Assembly (NCBI GenBank): GCA_021732995.1 | Contig: JAKFWA010000125.1 | Coordinates: 1 to 60,217 of the forward strand | Length of the DNA: 60,217 nt | DNA from: Planctomycetaceae bacterium | GTDB taxonomy: Bacteria > Planctomycetota > Planctomycetia > Planctomycetales > Planctomycetaceae | Direction: 5' to 3' | Shown: one piece after another, positions 23,323-32,227 of the stretch | Position numbering within the stretch: position 1 is the first letter of the stretch | How the letters are laid out: every line of letters starts with the position of its first letter | Made by a program: the position numbers and the translations under genes | Notes under the pieces: model-generated | Told to the model about the DNA's origin: nothing | The model's database searches: none | What the model saw: only the letters and a program-made list of their open reading frames with translations

Positions 23323-25821
23323 CTAATCCAGATTCCTGAACTCGGCGGTAGCAAGCAGGGCCTGACAGTAGTTGACAAGGCGTTTTCGATACGAACTGTC
23401 AGGATCCAGTGAGACCTCTTCCTTCGCGAAAAAGTTCGTAGCGAACCGGGTTTCTTCATCGTCAGGGGTGCGGCTGAAACACAGCAGAAACGCGTGACGC
23501 AGGCGTTTATCGTGAGTATCGGCTTCTCGAATGACGCGCCCCGCGAGCGTGGTGGCACGGGCTTGCACAAACGAACTGTTCATCAGATAGAGCGCTTGCA
23601 CGGGGACGTTGGTGGTCTCGCGATCGCCAGTTACGAGGCTCGGCTCCGCGAAGTCGAACAGATCAAGCACATCCGGCAAGCGATCTCGAAGAACTGGCAG
23701 GTAGACAGACCGATGGTGCGAGCCATCAAGATCAGCCGGGATGCTTGGATCTAGTCCAATCAGAGAAATCGGTCGATCACCAATTTTCGTTCCGACGAGG
23801 GAGCCGATTGGTCGAGTCGTATTCAGTTCTTGAGCCACACTTAGCATCGCGTCGCGGATCGCCTCGGCGTCCAGTCGTCGCTTCGAAGCTCTCCAGAGTA
23901 GTCGGTTCTCTGGATCGACTCGGAACGCATCGGCTCGATACTCAGACGATTGCCGATATGTGCGGGACAGGACGATCTCGCGCACCAGTTTTTTGATCGA
24001 CCAACCATCCGATTTGAACTTCAGCGCGAGCATGTCGAGTAACTCTGGATGGCTCGGTCGCTCGCCGCCGAAGCCAAAGTTATCCGTCGTGCTGACCAAA
24101 CCTGTTCCCAAGAGGTGGCGCCATACTCGATTCGCCATCACGCGGGCGGTCAGGGGATGATCGGGATGCGTCAACCAACGGGCGAACTCCAACCGCCCGC
24201 TGTGCTTGGCGGGAACAGGGGGCGCGTCTGCGACTTCGATGACGCGGGGAAATCCGCGTGGAACGGGCTTGCCGGGGCGAGCAATTTCGCCGCGTTCAAA
24301 AAGCGGCGAATTGGTGACGCGCTGTCGGTCGAGGACTCCCATTGCCAGCGGCAAGGCGTCGCCAGATTCGTCAACCTTCTCGAGCTGCCCTTCGATTCCA
24401 CCGCTTGTCCAGAAGATCCGGAGGGCGTCGCGCAACGAGAATACCTTCTCTGCGTCCCCGCCGGTCAGACTTGCCTTCATGGCTGCCGCCATACCATCCT
24501 TTTGCTCCTTCTTGAGCGCCTCAAGTTGTGCTTTAAGTTGATCTGCGCGTTGCTTCCCGATGCCGGCATGCAGGATCGGCAGGTTGGCGCCGCGCGGCAG
24601 TTGCAGCGGGTCTCCACCAATGCGGTTTGAAGGGGAGACTGCTGTTCCGAAATACGTTTTGGTACTCGCGAAGATCCCGGCCAGTGCGTAGTAGTCCTGC
24701 ATCGAGAACGGCTCGAACTTGTGATCGTGGCAGCGGGCACATGCGACCGAACTCGCCATCACGGCTCGCGTCACGGTGTCGATCTGTTCGTCGACAACAT
24801 CCGCTCCAAACTGGAGCAGATTCATCTCATCAAGGTTCTTCGGTCCAATTGCCAGAAAGCCCGTCGCGATGAGCAACCGGGCCCGCTCGGCGTCGCCGTC
24901 GTAGGGGAGCAAGTCGCCCGCGACCTGCTCGATGATAAATCGGTCAAACGGCAAATCAGCACTGACGGCGTCGAGGACATAATCGCGATATCGCCACGCA
25001 TAGGGGAATGAGATGTTGGCCTCTTTGCCGCTGGACTCCGCAAACCGCGCAACATCCAGCCAGTGTCGCCCCCAGCGTTCGCCAAACAGGGGAGACGCGA
25101 GCAATTCGTCCACCTCTTTTGCGAGAGCGGCATCCAGCCCTGCCGTTTCGATGTGCTTCCGAAATGTCTCCATCGCACTCGGCGAAGGAGGCAGGCCGAC
25201 GAGGTCGAAATGGAGACGCCGCAGCAACGTCGCTCGCTCGGCGTCGGGGGAAGGTGCGAGCTCCTTGGCTTCCAGACTGGCCAGTACGTACTGGTCCAGT
25301 TCGCGTTTCGCCCAGCCCGAGGTTCTTGTCATCGGGATGGCTTGAGCTACCGGTGCGCGGTAGGCCCAGAACTTTCGTCCCGCTTCGAGCGTCACGGGTG
25401 GCGCCGCTTTACTCGCCGGATCGTCTTCGCGCGGGTCAACAGCTCCGGAATTGATCCATGCCTTGAGGTCATTGATGACAGCGTCTGGAAGCTTAGCCTT
25501 TTTGGGCGGCATCTTCAGATCAGGATCGCTGTGAGAAATCGCCGCCAGCAGCAGGCTCTTGCTCGCATCGTTGGGAACCACTGCCGCACCGCGATCGCCG
25601 CCCGCGCGAAGGCCGTTCCGCGAATCGACCCTTAAGCCGCCTTCCGCTTTTCCGCCACTCGCGGAGTGGCACTGATAACAGTGCTGTACCAGTACGGGAC
25701 GAATCTTGGACTCGAAGAACGCAGTCGCATCCGGAGACTCTGCCCCCACTGCGCGCGAGTTACTGGTGATCATCAGAACCACCATGACGGACAGCACCAC
25801 TCTTTGAGCGACTCGAGACAT
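23323..25821 (-). CDS. PSCyt1-DUF1549-DUF1553 surface cytochrome protein
   Basis: The 832-residue protein has a signal peptide (about 1-27), a heme-binding C48-Y-Q-C-H52 in the PSCyt1 domain, DUF1549 (about 165-375) with the conserved C361-A-R-C-H365-DHKFEPF motif, and DUF1553 (about 530-800) with HPLTARVMANRVWRHLLG and SKRRLDAEAIRDAML. The middle (about 430-480) is a charged helical stretch. The family is specific to Planctomycetes and some relatives; it is proposed to act in surface redox chemistry or polymer breakdown but is not characterised. ATG 25821 has GAGGG upstream; TTG 25833 is an alternative. It is followed by DUF1501. Confidence 0.92.
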   Translation of the reverse strand: MSRVAQRVVLSVMVVLMITSNSRAVGAESPDATAFFESKIRPVLVQHCYQCHSASGGKAEGGLRVDSRNGLRAGGDRGAAVVPNDASKSLLLAAISHSDPDLKMPPKKAKLPDAVINDLKAWINSGAVDPREDDPASKAAPPVTLEAGRKFWAYRAPVAQAIPMTRTSGWAKRELDQYVLASLEAKELAPSPDAERATLLRRLHFDLVGLPPSPSAMETFRKHIETAGLDAALAKEVDELLASPLFGERWGRHWLDVARFAESSGKEANISFPYAWRYRDYVLDAVSADLPFDRFIIEQVAGDLLPYDGDAERARLLIATGFLAIGPKNLDEMNLLQFGADVVDEQIDTVTRAVMASSVACARCHDHKFEPFSMQDYYALAGIFASTKTYFGTAVSPSNRIGGDPLQLPRGANLPILHAGIGKQRADQLKAQLEALKKEQKDGMAAAMKASLTGGDAEKVFSLRDALRIFWTSGGIEGQLEKVDESGDALPLAMGVLDRQRVTNSPLFERGEIARPGKPVPRGFPRVIEVADAPPVPAKHSGRLEFARWLTHPDHPLTARVMANRVWRHLLGTGLVSTTDNFGFGGERPSHPELLDMLALKFKSDGWSIKKLVREIVLSRTYRQSSEYRADAFRVDPENRLLWRASKRRLDAEAIRDAMLSVAQELNTTRPIGSLVGTKIGDRPISLIGLDPSIPADLDGSHHRSVYLPVLRDRLPDVLDLFDFAEPSLVTGDRETTNVPVQALYLMNSSFVQARATTLAGRVIREADTHDKRLRHAFLLCFSRTPDDEETRFATNFFAKEEVSLDPDSSYRKRLVNYCQALLATAEFRNLD

Positions 25822-25985
25822 GACAACCCTCAACCTATCAAACGCATCCGATTTACCTGCTTATGATCGTTAAATAGTCAGACGGATCAATATCGCAAGC
25901 GTTGCATCGCGTGTTTAGACCGCATGAACTCCATGAACTGCCGAGCCGATAGTGATCTTGGGTAGGAGCGGTCTCTGCCGTTCGA

Positions 25986-27005
25986 TCAGCCGCCCGCCAC
26001 TCCTTGAGTGTTCACGAAGAGAGAGAACATCGACGTACTGCCGCACATGAAGAGACGGTTGCGATGACGGCCGCCAAAGCACAGGTTGGCACAACGTTCG
26101 GGAAGGTCGATGCGTCCAATCAGCTTGCCTTCTGGATTAAAGATCGAGACCCCATCAAGCCCCTCTTTGCCCATCCCCCATCCGACCCACAAGTTGCCGT
26201 CAACATCGACGCGCAGGCCATCTGGAGTTCCATCCTGCTCGGCGGTGATCAGGGTGCGGCTGTTCGACAACTGAGTTCCGTCCTTGCTGACATCATAGAC
26301 GCGAATCGCTCGCGGTGAGACTCCAGCTTCAACGACGTAGAGTTTCGACTCGTCCGGAGAGAATGCGAGGCCATTCGGACGGTCAACATCGGCGGCGACG
26401 ACGTTGATCTTCTTTGTCGAGGGGTCCCAGCGATAGACGTTGGTCGGTAGATGAGGCTTGGCAATTTGTCCTTCGTAGAATCCGAGGATGCCGAACGGCG
26501 GATCCGTGAACCAGATCGAATCGTCGGTCTTACAGACGACGTCATTCGGAGAATTGAGCGGCTTGCCCTCGAACTGATCCGCGATGACCGTAATCGAACC
26601 GTCATAGTCTGTCCGGGTGACGCGCCGGGTTTCGTGCTCACAGGTGAGCAGTCGCCCTTGCCGGTCACGCGTGTTGCCGTTCGAGTTATTCGACGGCTTG
26701 CGAAAGACGCTGACCGCGCCGGTTTCTTCCTCCCACTTCATGATGCGATTGTTGGGGATGTCGCTCCACAACAGATATCGCCCATCACCAAACCAGACCG
26801 GGCCTTCGCTCCACCGCAGGCCCGTCGCGATTCGCTCAACTTTTGCCAGGTTCAGCCGGTACTTGGAAAAACTCGGATCAATGACCCTGATCCGCGGATC
26901 GGGATAGCGTGGGCTTGGCTCCCAGTCTGGTTTTGCGTGTGAGTTGATGGCCAGGATCGCCAGTGAGCTACTTGAGGCGAGGAATGCTCTGCGACTCATG
27001 ATCAT
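25986..27005 (-). CDS. SMP-30/gluconolactonase family protein, Tat-exported
   Basis: The 339-residue protein has SRRAFLASSSS near the N-terminus, a probable Tat signal. The six-bladed propeller shows the family metal site: E67 in WSEGP, the Asn of NSPNDV and the Asp of DGTPDGLRVD. Other family segments are LLWSDIPNNRIMKW and GLAFSPDESKLYVVE. It likely hydrolyses a sugar lactone outside the cytoplasm or is a related calcium-dependent hydrolase. ATG 27005 and ATG 26999 are both possible starts; the ribosome binding site is weak. Confidence 0.88.
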   Translation of the reverse strand: MIMSRRAFLASSSSLAILAINSHAKPDWEPSPRYPDPRIRVIDPSFSKYRLNLAKVERIATGLRWSEGPVWFGDGRYLLWSDIPNNRIMKWEEETGAVSVFRKPSNNSNGNTRDRQGRLLTCEHETRRVTRTDYDGSITVIADQFEGKPLNSPNDVVCKTDDSIWFTDPPFGILGFYEGQIAKPHLPTNVYRWDPSTKKINVVAADVDRPNGLAFSPDESKLYVVEAGVSPRAIRVYDVSKDGTQLSNSRTLITAEQDGTPDGLRVDVDGNLWVGWGMGKEGLDGVSIFNPEGKLIGRIDLPERCANLCFGGRHRNRLFMCGSTSMFSLFVNTQGVAGG

Positions 27006-27210
27006 GGTGAATGCTTCTTCCGCAGGTTAGCTTGAACGCGATTAGCTGCTCTCGGCTCCGTGATGGTATCTCAGGATCACGGGTCCGAGGTTCCTCTTCG
27101 TCGCTCGGCGTGTACTTCATGCGATCGGCATCGACAACAGTGATCGAGCCTTTCGACATGAGATGACCGATTGGTGGCGACTATCGATCTCTCGATTCAG
27201 CAGGTTGAGC

Positions 27211-28050
27211 ATGAACAAACTCGGTGGAGTACTTCTCGTTGCTTTGTGCTTGCTCGCGCCTCAGGCATTGGCCGCCGATCTATCCGGAACGCTGGTGGTC
27301 GCTCACCGTGGTCTGTTGCTGCATGCTCCAGAAAACACACTGGCGAACTTTAGGGCGTGTCTGGAACTGCGACTCGGTTTTGAGTTCGACGTTGAACGAA
27401 CCAAGGACGGCCATCTGGTTTGCATTCATGACAATACGGTGGACCGAACGACCAACGGCAAAGGTAAGGTCGCAGATCTGACGCTGGATGAGATTCGTCG
27501 GCTCGATGCGGGGAGTTGGTATGACCAGAAGTTTGCCGGTGAAAGAGTGCCGACCGTTGATGAAGTCCTGAAGCTGGTTTCCGGTTACAAACAGCACGAG
27601 GTATTGATCGCGGTCGACCTCAAGGCTGAGCAAGTCGAACAGAATGTTGTGCGTCTCGCCGAGAAATATCAGGTGTTGTCGCGGCTGGTGTTCATTGGAA
27701 GGACGATCTCCGAACCGGAAGTGCGGGATCAGATCAAAAGAACTTCCCCTCGGGCTGAAGCTGCGGCTGTGGCGAACAACTCCGAAGAATTTCCCAAAGC
27801 GCTCGCCGCGAGCAATGCGGATTGGGTTTACTTTCGCTTTCTTCCGACGGCGGAGCAGATCAAGTCGGTGCACGCCGCAAAGAAACGCGCTTTCATTGCC
27901 GGGACAACCGTGAGTGGTCACGGCCCAGGCAACTGGAAGCAGGCTGCTGACGTTGGCATGGACGGCATACTCACCGACTACCCGCTGGAACTCGGAGCGA
28001 TACTTCGTCAGCGAAAGAGCAGCGTGCCTTCCAGTCCTTCACTGAAGTGA
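27211..28050 (+). CDS. Exported glycerophosphodiester phosphodiesterase
   Basis: The 279-residue protein has a signal peptide (about 1-22) and the GDPD catalytic core: H32-R33 in VVAHRG, E41-N42 in APENT, E58 and D60 in FEFDV as calcium ligands, and H73 in CIHDNTVDRT as general acid/base. It should split glycerophosphodiesters to glycerol-3-phosphate and an alcohol in the periplasm. The second half keeps VPTVDEVL and the final GMDGILTDYP segment. ATG 27211 begins the signal directly and has AGG upstream; the frame runs back to 27163. It is divergent from the SMP-30 gene. Confidence 0.9.
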   Translation: MNKLGGVLLVALCLLAPQALAADLSGTLVVAHRGLLLHAPENTLANFRACLELRLGFEFDVERTKDGHLVCIHDNTVDRTTNGKGKVADLTLDEIRRLDAGSWYDQKFAGERVPTVDEVLKLVSGYKQHEVLIAVDLKAEQVEQNVVRLAEKYQVLSRLVFIGRTISEPEVRDQIKRTSPRAEAAAVANNSEEFPKALAASNADWVYFRFLPTAEQIKSVHAAKKRAFIAGTTVSGHGPGNWKQAADVGMDGILTDYPLELGAILRQRKSSVPSSPSLK

Positions 28051-28258
28051 CCGTTCCAGCGATCCGCTTAAGAGATGAATTCGGTGGCAGACGCTCGCGT
28101 TACTACCAAGCCCGCTAGCTTCGAGGGGAGCAATGCATTCGCATTCATGGATGGCTGCAGGCTGAGTTTCGTCGCGGACTCTCAGTGAGTTAAATGCTGC
28201 CCACGCTCCAGTTTCTTGTGGTAGCCGTGAACATTCTCCGCTCCTGTAGATCATCACC

Positions 28259-31200
28259 ATGAAGTACCTGCTGCTCGTTCTGAGTATTGTTCTGTTAACT
28301 CCGATGAACGCGCTGTGTGCGGCCGACAAACCGCCGATTGGTGTGCCAGTCACCTATGAGTTGCCGACCGATGGGCCTCTGCCGAAGACCTATCTTGTCA
28401 CGCTGGGGATCGTGGATGCGAAGAATCCGGCTTGGATCGTCAGCCAGTTTGCGTGCGGAGTTGCCCGCACAGTAACGGCAGACAACAAGGGCAAGTTCTC
28501 TGAAGTCTGGGATGGGCTCGACGACAACTTCATGCCCGTACCGCCGGGCGATTACGCGGTGCGGGGCATCTACTCGCCGGCGAAGAAATGGCAGGTGGAT
28601 GGGGAATGGCACGCCGTCACTCCGAAGTTCGCGGGCGGGGCATCGCCGTGGTTGCCATCACCCGAAGACTGGCGGAAGCCGGAACCGTTTGGTGGAGACC
28701 CCGTCGGCGCGCCGATGCGCGATGTAGCTGTGGGGCCCAATGGCATCGCTGCCTTCTACTACGAGTATCTGGAGAACGGCACGAACTTGCCGATGTTTGA
28801 TCTCAATAAGCCGGTAGGGAACGATCAGTTCCTGCGTGCGTTCAATTCAGGTGGAGCAGGGGGAGGCACCAGCGTCGCGACGGATGGTGAGAGCGTCTGG
28901 GCGTTTTCAACGGATGGGGGCCCGAAGTACGTCTACCGCGCCGACGGGAAGTCGTTCGGCGTCAGTCACGGAGCGAACCGCTCGAACGCTTATCTGCCTA
29001 CTGGTTGGGTGACCGCGATGGCGGCTTGGCGAAATTCGAAGGCGGGTGCATCGTTCGTCTATGTGGCTCAACGGGGAAAGATTGATGAGTCCAAGGGCGA
29101 GCATGGGCATCACAACTATCGAGAAAGCACGACCGAACTCATCAATAAGCTGACCGTCCACGAGGGCGCCAATGGCAAAGTTGCAGCCGAAGTTCCACTG
29201 GCCGGGGTGGTTGGACTCGCGGTGCGGGGGGATCAGCTCTACGCGCTGCAGACTGATGGTGATCGCATCTTTGTGAGCAGTGCGACCATTACCAACGGAA
29301 TCCCGGGAACATGGGAACGCGTCTTCAACGTCCCGGCAAACATCACCCCGGCGGATCTGGAAGTCGACAGTCGCAGTCGGTTCTATGTGAGCGATCCCGC
29401 CGCCAACAAAGTCTTTCAGTTCGACGCGCAGGGCAAAGTGACGCGCACCTTCGGACGTTCGGCCGCACAGAAGCCCGGTTCTTATGACCCGCAGAGCTTC
29501 ATGGCTCCGGAGAAACTGGCGACATGGAAGGATGCGAGTGGCGAGGACCGGCTGATCGTGGTCGAACAGGCGGGGCCGAATCGAGTCAGCGAGTGGAGTG
29601 CAGACGGAATGCTGCTGCGCGAGTTCATGTCCTTGCAGACACATGCCAACGACGGCTACGCCTTTGATCCCGAGCATCCTGATCACGTTTATCTGCCGGG
29701 CAAACGCGGTTGGATGACGCGATTCAAGGTGAATTACGCCACGCGCGAATGGACGGTCGATGCGGTCTGGCCTTACGAGGATAAGGATCCGCTCGCCGGT
29801 CACCTCGATCGAGTGCAGTTCATTCGCACTCAGGGACGCGTTTATCTTGCTGGACGAAGATCCTTCACCATCTATCGCTTTGATGGCGACAAGCTGCTGC
29901 TCTCCGCTGGGATCATCCGCGTTCGTAAGGACCCCAAGCAGCAACCAACTCACGCACTCTGGCACGATGCGAATGGCAACGGTCGAGTTGATGATGAGGA
30001 ACTGGCACCGACACAGTTACCGGGTTCGATTCTCACCTATCACGGCCAGAACTGGCTGGAAGACTTGTCGCTGCTGGCGCCAGCTCAGGGCGGACAGGAT
30101 GTCTGGCGGCTCGCCCCTGAAGGTTTTGATTCGCACGGGAATCCCATCTTCAAGAGTTGGACCAAGGTGTTGACCGACCCGGTTTTCGCCGCGCGATCCG
30201 CAGGCAAGGCGGACTCGTTGCACGGTGGTAACGAACTCGCTGAGCGGTTCGTCAGCGACTGGATGGGCGCTGATGGATCTCTGGAATCAGGCTTCTATGT
30301 GCAAGCCCGCGGCGGCAAAAACTTCAGCGCCAACGAAGGGCCGCAGCACAAGATTACGCGTTATGTGCCTGATGGTCGTGGCGGCTATGTGATGAAATGG
30401 CGCACCGGCCGCAGCGCGTTGGAATGGATTGCTCGTCCAGGCGAGATGTATGGCGCGATGCGGATTCAGCGTCCAATCAATGGCTTGCTGAGCGTTGTTG
30501 ATCAGTCACGCTGCGGGATTCTGCTTTACACGGATGACGGCCTTTACGTTGACACACTGTTCCCCGATGGCCGCCGACTCAATCAGAAGGAAGCTGGTCT
30601 GTATCCGCAGCCAGGTGAGTTCTTTGCCGGTCAGGTTGTGCCGAATCGCGACAATGGCCGCATCTATTTGGCGATGGGCAAGTACACGCCGTTGCTCTAC
30701 GAAGTCGAAGGCTGGTCACTGCGCGAGAACCCGGTGCGTCGCATCGAGAAAGTGCAGTCCGTCGTCAGCATTGCTGCGTCGCAGATGGCCTCACCGCCAG
30801 AGAACGCGCTGTCGCTGCGTGGTGGAGCAGGTGGTGCGAAGCTGGCCCGGTTTGCTCCGGGCCTCGGTGAGCCCGCGTTCGATGGCTCGCTCGCTGGGTG
30901 GGAGTCATGCGAGCCCATCACCTTCCAAGCTGAGAAAGATCAGAAAGTGGAAGTGCGTTGTCTCTATCAGCCCGATCGCCTGCTGTTGCGCTGGCACGCG
31001 CGGCTTGGCACCAAGTTCGCGCCGAAGCCGCTGCCAGCTTTGGAACGAGTCTTCACTCACGATCAGTTAGCGGACACGCTTTCGTTCTATCTTCAAAGCG
31101 ACAAGGCCGCGACACCTGCTGCTGGACCTGCCGGTCGACCCGGCGATGTGCGGTTTGTTTTCGGTCTCTTTCAAGTTCCTGGCGGCGAGACCAAACCGAT

Positions 31201-32188
31201 CGCCGTCGGCATGCACACCGAATGGCAGGGACGAGGTAAACCCAATCCGCAGGTCTACCGAACGCCCGTTGGTGAAGCGAAGTTCGCTCATGTTGGCGCG
31301 GTTGAGGGAACGCAGCTCTCTCATCGAATTGACGATGACGGCAAAGGCTTTGTGCTCGTCGCTGCGATCCCGCGTGCTGCTCTGCCGCGACTGAGCGATT
31401 CGCTCGCCGGTGGCTTTCGTACGCTGGTGAACTTCGAAGCAACCTTCGGAGGTCACAACAAGTTCTGGTGGGCTAACTCGGATGGTTCCGCCAGTCGCGA
31501 AACGTTCGACGAACCCACCGAAGCACGGCTCTATCCCGGTTCGTGGACGCCGGCCGAATTCACGGGGCTCGATCAGGGCATTGTCGTTCGTCATTGGCAA
31601 CTGGCTGGACCTTTCGGCGGTCCCGGTGCAGAAAAGTTCAAGTCCGATCCCAACGGTGTCATCGCGGGTACGAACATCGAGATGAAGAAGGCGGTGCGTG
31701 AGTTCTGTGAGGCCGCGAAGTATCCACCCGACGATGCGAAGGTGGATCTCAAAGCGGTCTTCACCGGCGATCAGTTGCAGGGCTACTGGTCGGATCCTCG
31801 CCGCGTCGCATGGAAGGCGGCGACGATTGAATCTCTCGACACGCGAGTCATCTGCGGCAGCGGTGGTCAGGTCTGGTATGGAGCGACTTGGGTCTACGCG
31901 CCATCGCAGGTGACGCTTGATGCGGAGTTTCACAGTCATCCCATGACGGAGCTGCGCTGGACGCTCAACGGCCAGCCGGTCCCGCTGAAGTCGTCGGATT
32001 ACAAGGAGAGTGGAAAGGGGCTGACTCGTGTAGCCAGCCAGCGCCTCTCACTTCGTGAAGGATGGAACGAAGTCCGGTTCCGTGGCTACTGCTACGGCTA
32101 TCCTCCCTTCCGAGTTGGCCTCGTGCTGCAAGGTGATGAGAAGCAACTCTGGCCGCTCAAGCTTTCAGCAACACCACCCGCCAACTGA
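28259..32188 (+). CDS. Giant exported propeller protein with FlgD-like Ig, EF-hand-like loop and CBM9-like domain
   Basis: The 1,309-residue protein has a signal peptide (about 1-21). An N-terminal Ig-like domain resembles FlgD-type domains (TYLVTLGIVDAKNPAW, VPPGDYAVRGIYS). NHL/YVTN-like propeller blades follow (about 130-800). D570-A-N-G-N-G-R-V-D-D-E-E581 is a good EF-hand-type calcium loop. Residues about 860-1090 look like a CBM9/DOMON-like sandwich (DGSLAGWESCEPI, LLRWHARLG). The C-terminus (about 1095-1300) is another beta-rich domain. There is no known catalytic site. It is probably a surface or periplasmic glycan-binding protein. There is no strong ribosome binding site. The next gene is a distant paralogue 39 bp downstream, so they likely share a transcript. 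Confidence 0.75.
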   Translation: MKYLLLVLSIVLLTPMNALCAADKPPIGVPVTYELPTDGPLPKTYLVTLGIVDAKNPAWIVSQFACGVARTVTADNKGKFSEVWDGLDDNFMPVPPGDYAVRGIYSPAKKWQVDGEWHAVTPKFAGGASPWLPSPEDWRKPEPFGGDPVGAPMRDVAVGPNGIAAFYYEYLENGTNLPMFDLNKPVGNDQFLRAFNSGGAGGGTSVATDGESVWAFSTDGGPKYVYRADGKSFGVSHGANRSNAYLPTGWVTAMAAWRNSKAGASFVYVAQRGKIDESKGEHGHHNYRESTTELINKLTVHEGANGKVAAEVPLAGVVGLAVRGDQLYALQTDGDRIFVSSATITNGIPGTWERVFNVPANITPADLEVDSRSRFYVSDPAANKVFQFDAQGKVTRTFGRSAAQKPGSYDPQSFMAPEKLATWKDASGEDRLIVVEQAGPNRVSEWSADGMLLREFMSLQTHANDGYAFDPEHPDHVYLPGKRGWMTRFKVNYATREWTVDAVWPYEDKDPLAGHLDRVQFIRTQGRVYLAGRRSFTIYRFDGDKLLLSAGIIRVRKDPKQQPTHALWHDANGNGRVDDEELAPTQLPGSILTYHGQNWLEDLSLLAPAQGGQDVWRLAPEGFDSHGNPIFKSWTKVLTDPVFAARSAGKADSLHGGNELAERFVSDWMGADGSLESGFYVQARGGKNFSANEGPQHKITRYVPDGRGGYVMKWRTGRSALEWIARPGEMYGAMRIQRPINGLLSVVDQSRCGILLYTDDGLYVDTLFPDGRRLNQKEAGLYPQPGEFFAGQVVPNRDNGRIYLAMGKYTPLLYEVEGWSLRENPVRRIEKVQSVVSIAASQMASPPENALSLRGGAGGAKLARFAPGLGEPAFDGSLAGWESCEPITFQAEKDQKVEVRCLYQPDRLLLRWHARLGTKFAPKPLPALERVFTHDQLADTLSFYLQSDKAATPAAGPAGRPGDVRFVFGLFQVPGGETKPIAVGMHTEWQGRGKPNPQVYRTPVGEAKFAHVGAVEGTQLSHRIDDDGKGFVLVAAIPRAALPRLSDSLAGGFRTLVNFEATFGGHNKFWWANSDGSASRETFDEPTEARLYPGSWTPAEFTGLDQGIVVRHWQLAGPFGGPGAEKFKSDPNGVIAGTNIEMKKAVREFCEAAKYPPDDAKVDLKAVFTGDQLQGYWSDPRRVAWKAATIESLDTRVICGSGGQVWYGATWVYAPSQVTLDAEFHSHPMTELRWTLNGQPVPLKSSDYKESGKGLTRVASQRLSLREGWNEVRFRGYCYGYPPFRVGLVLQGDEKQLWPLKLSATPPAN

Positions 32189-32227
32189 CTCAACCGAATC
32201 ATCGACACATCTCCAAGGAATACCTGC

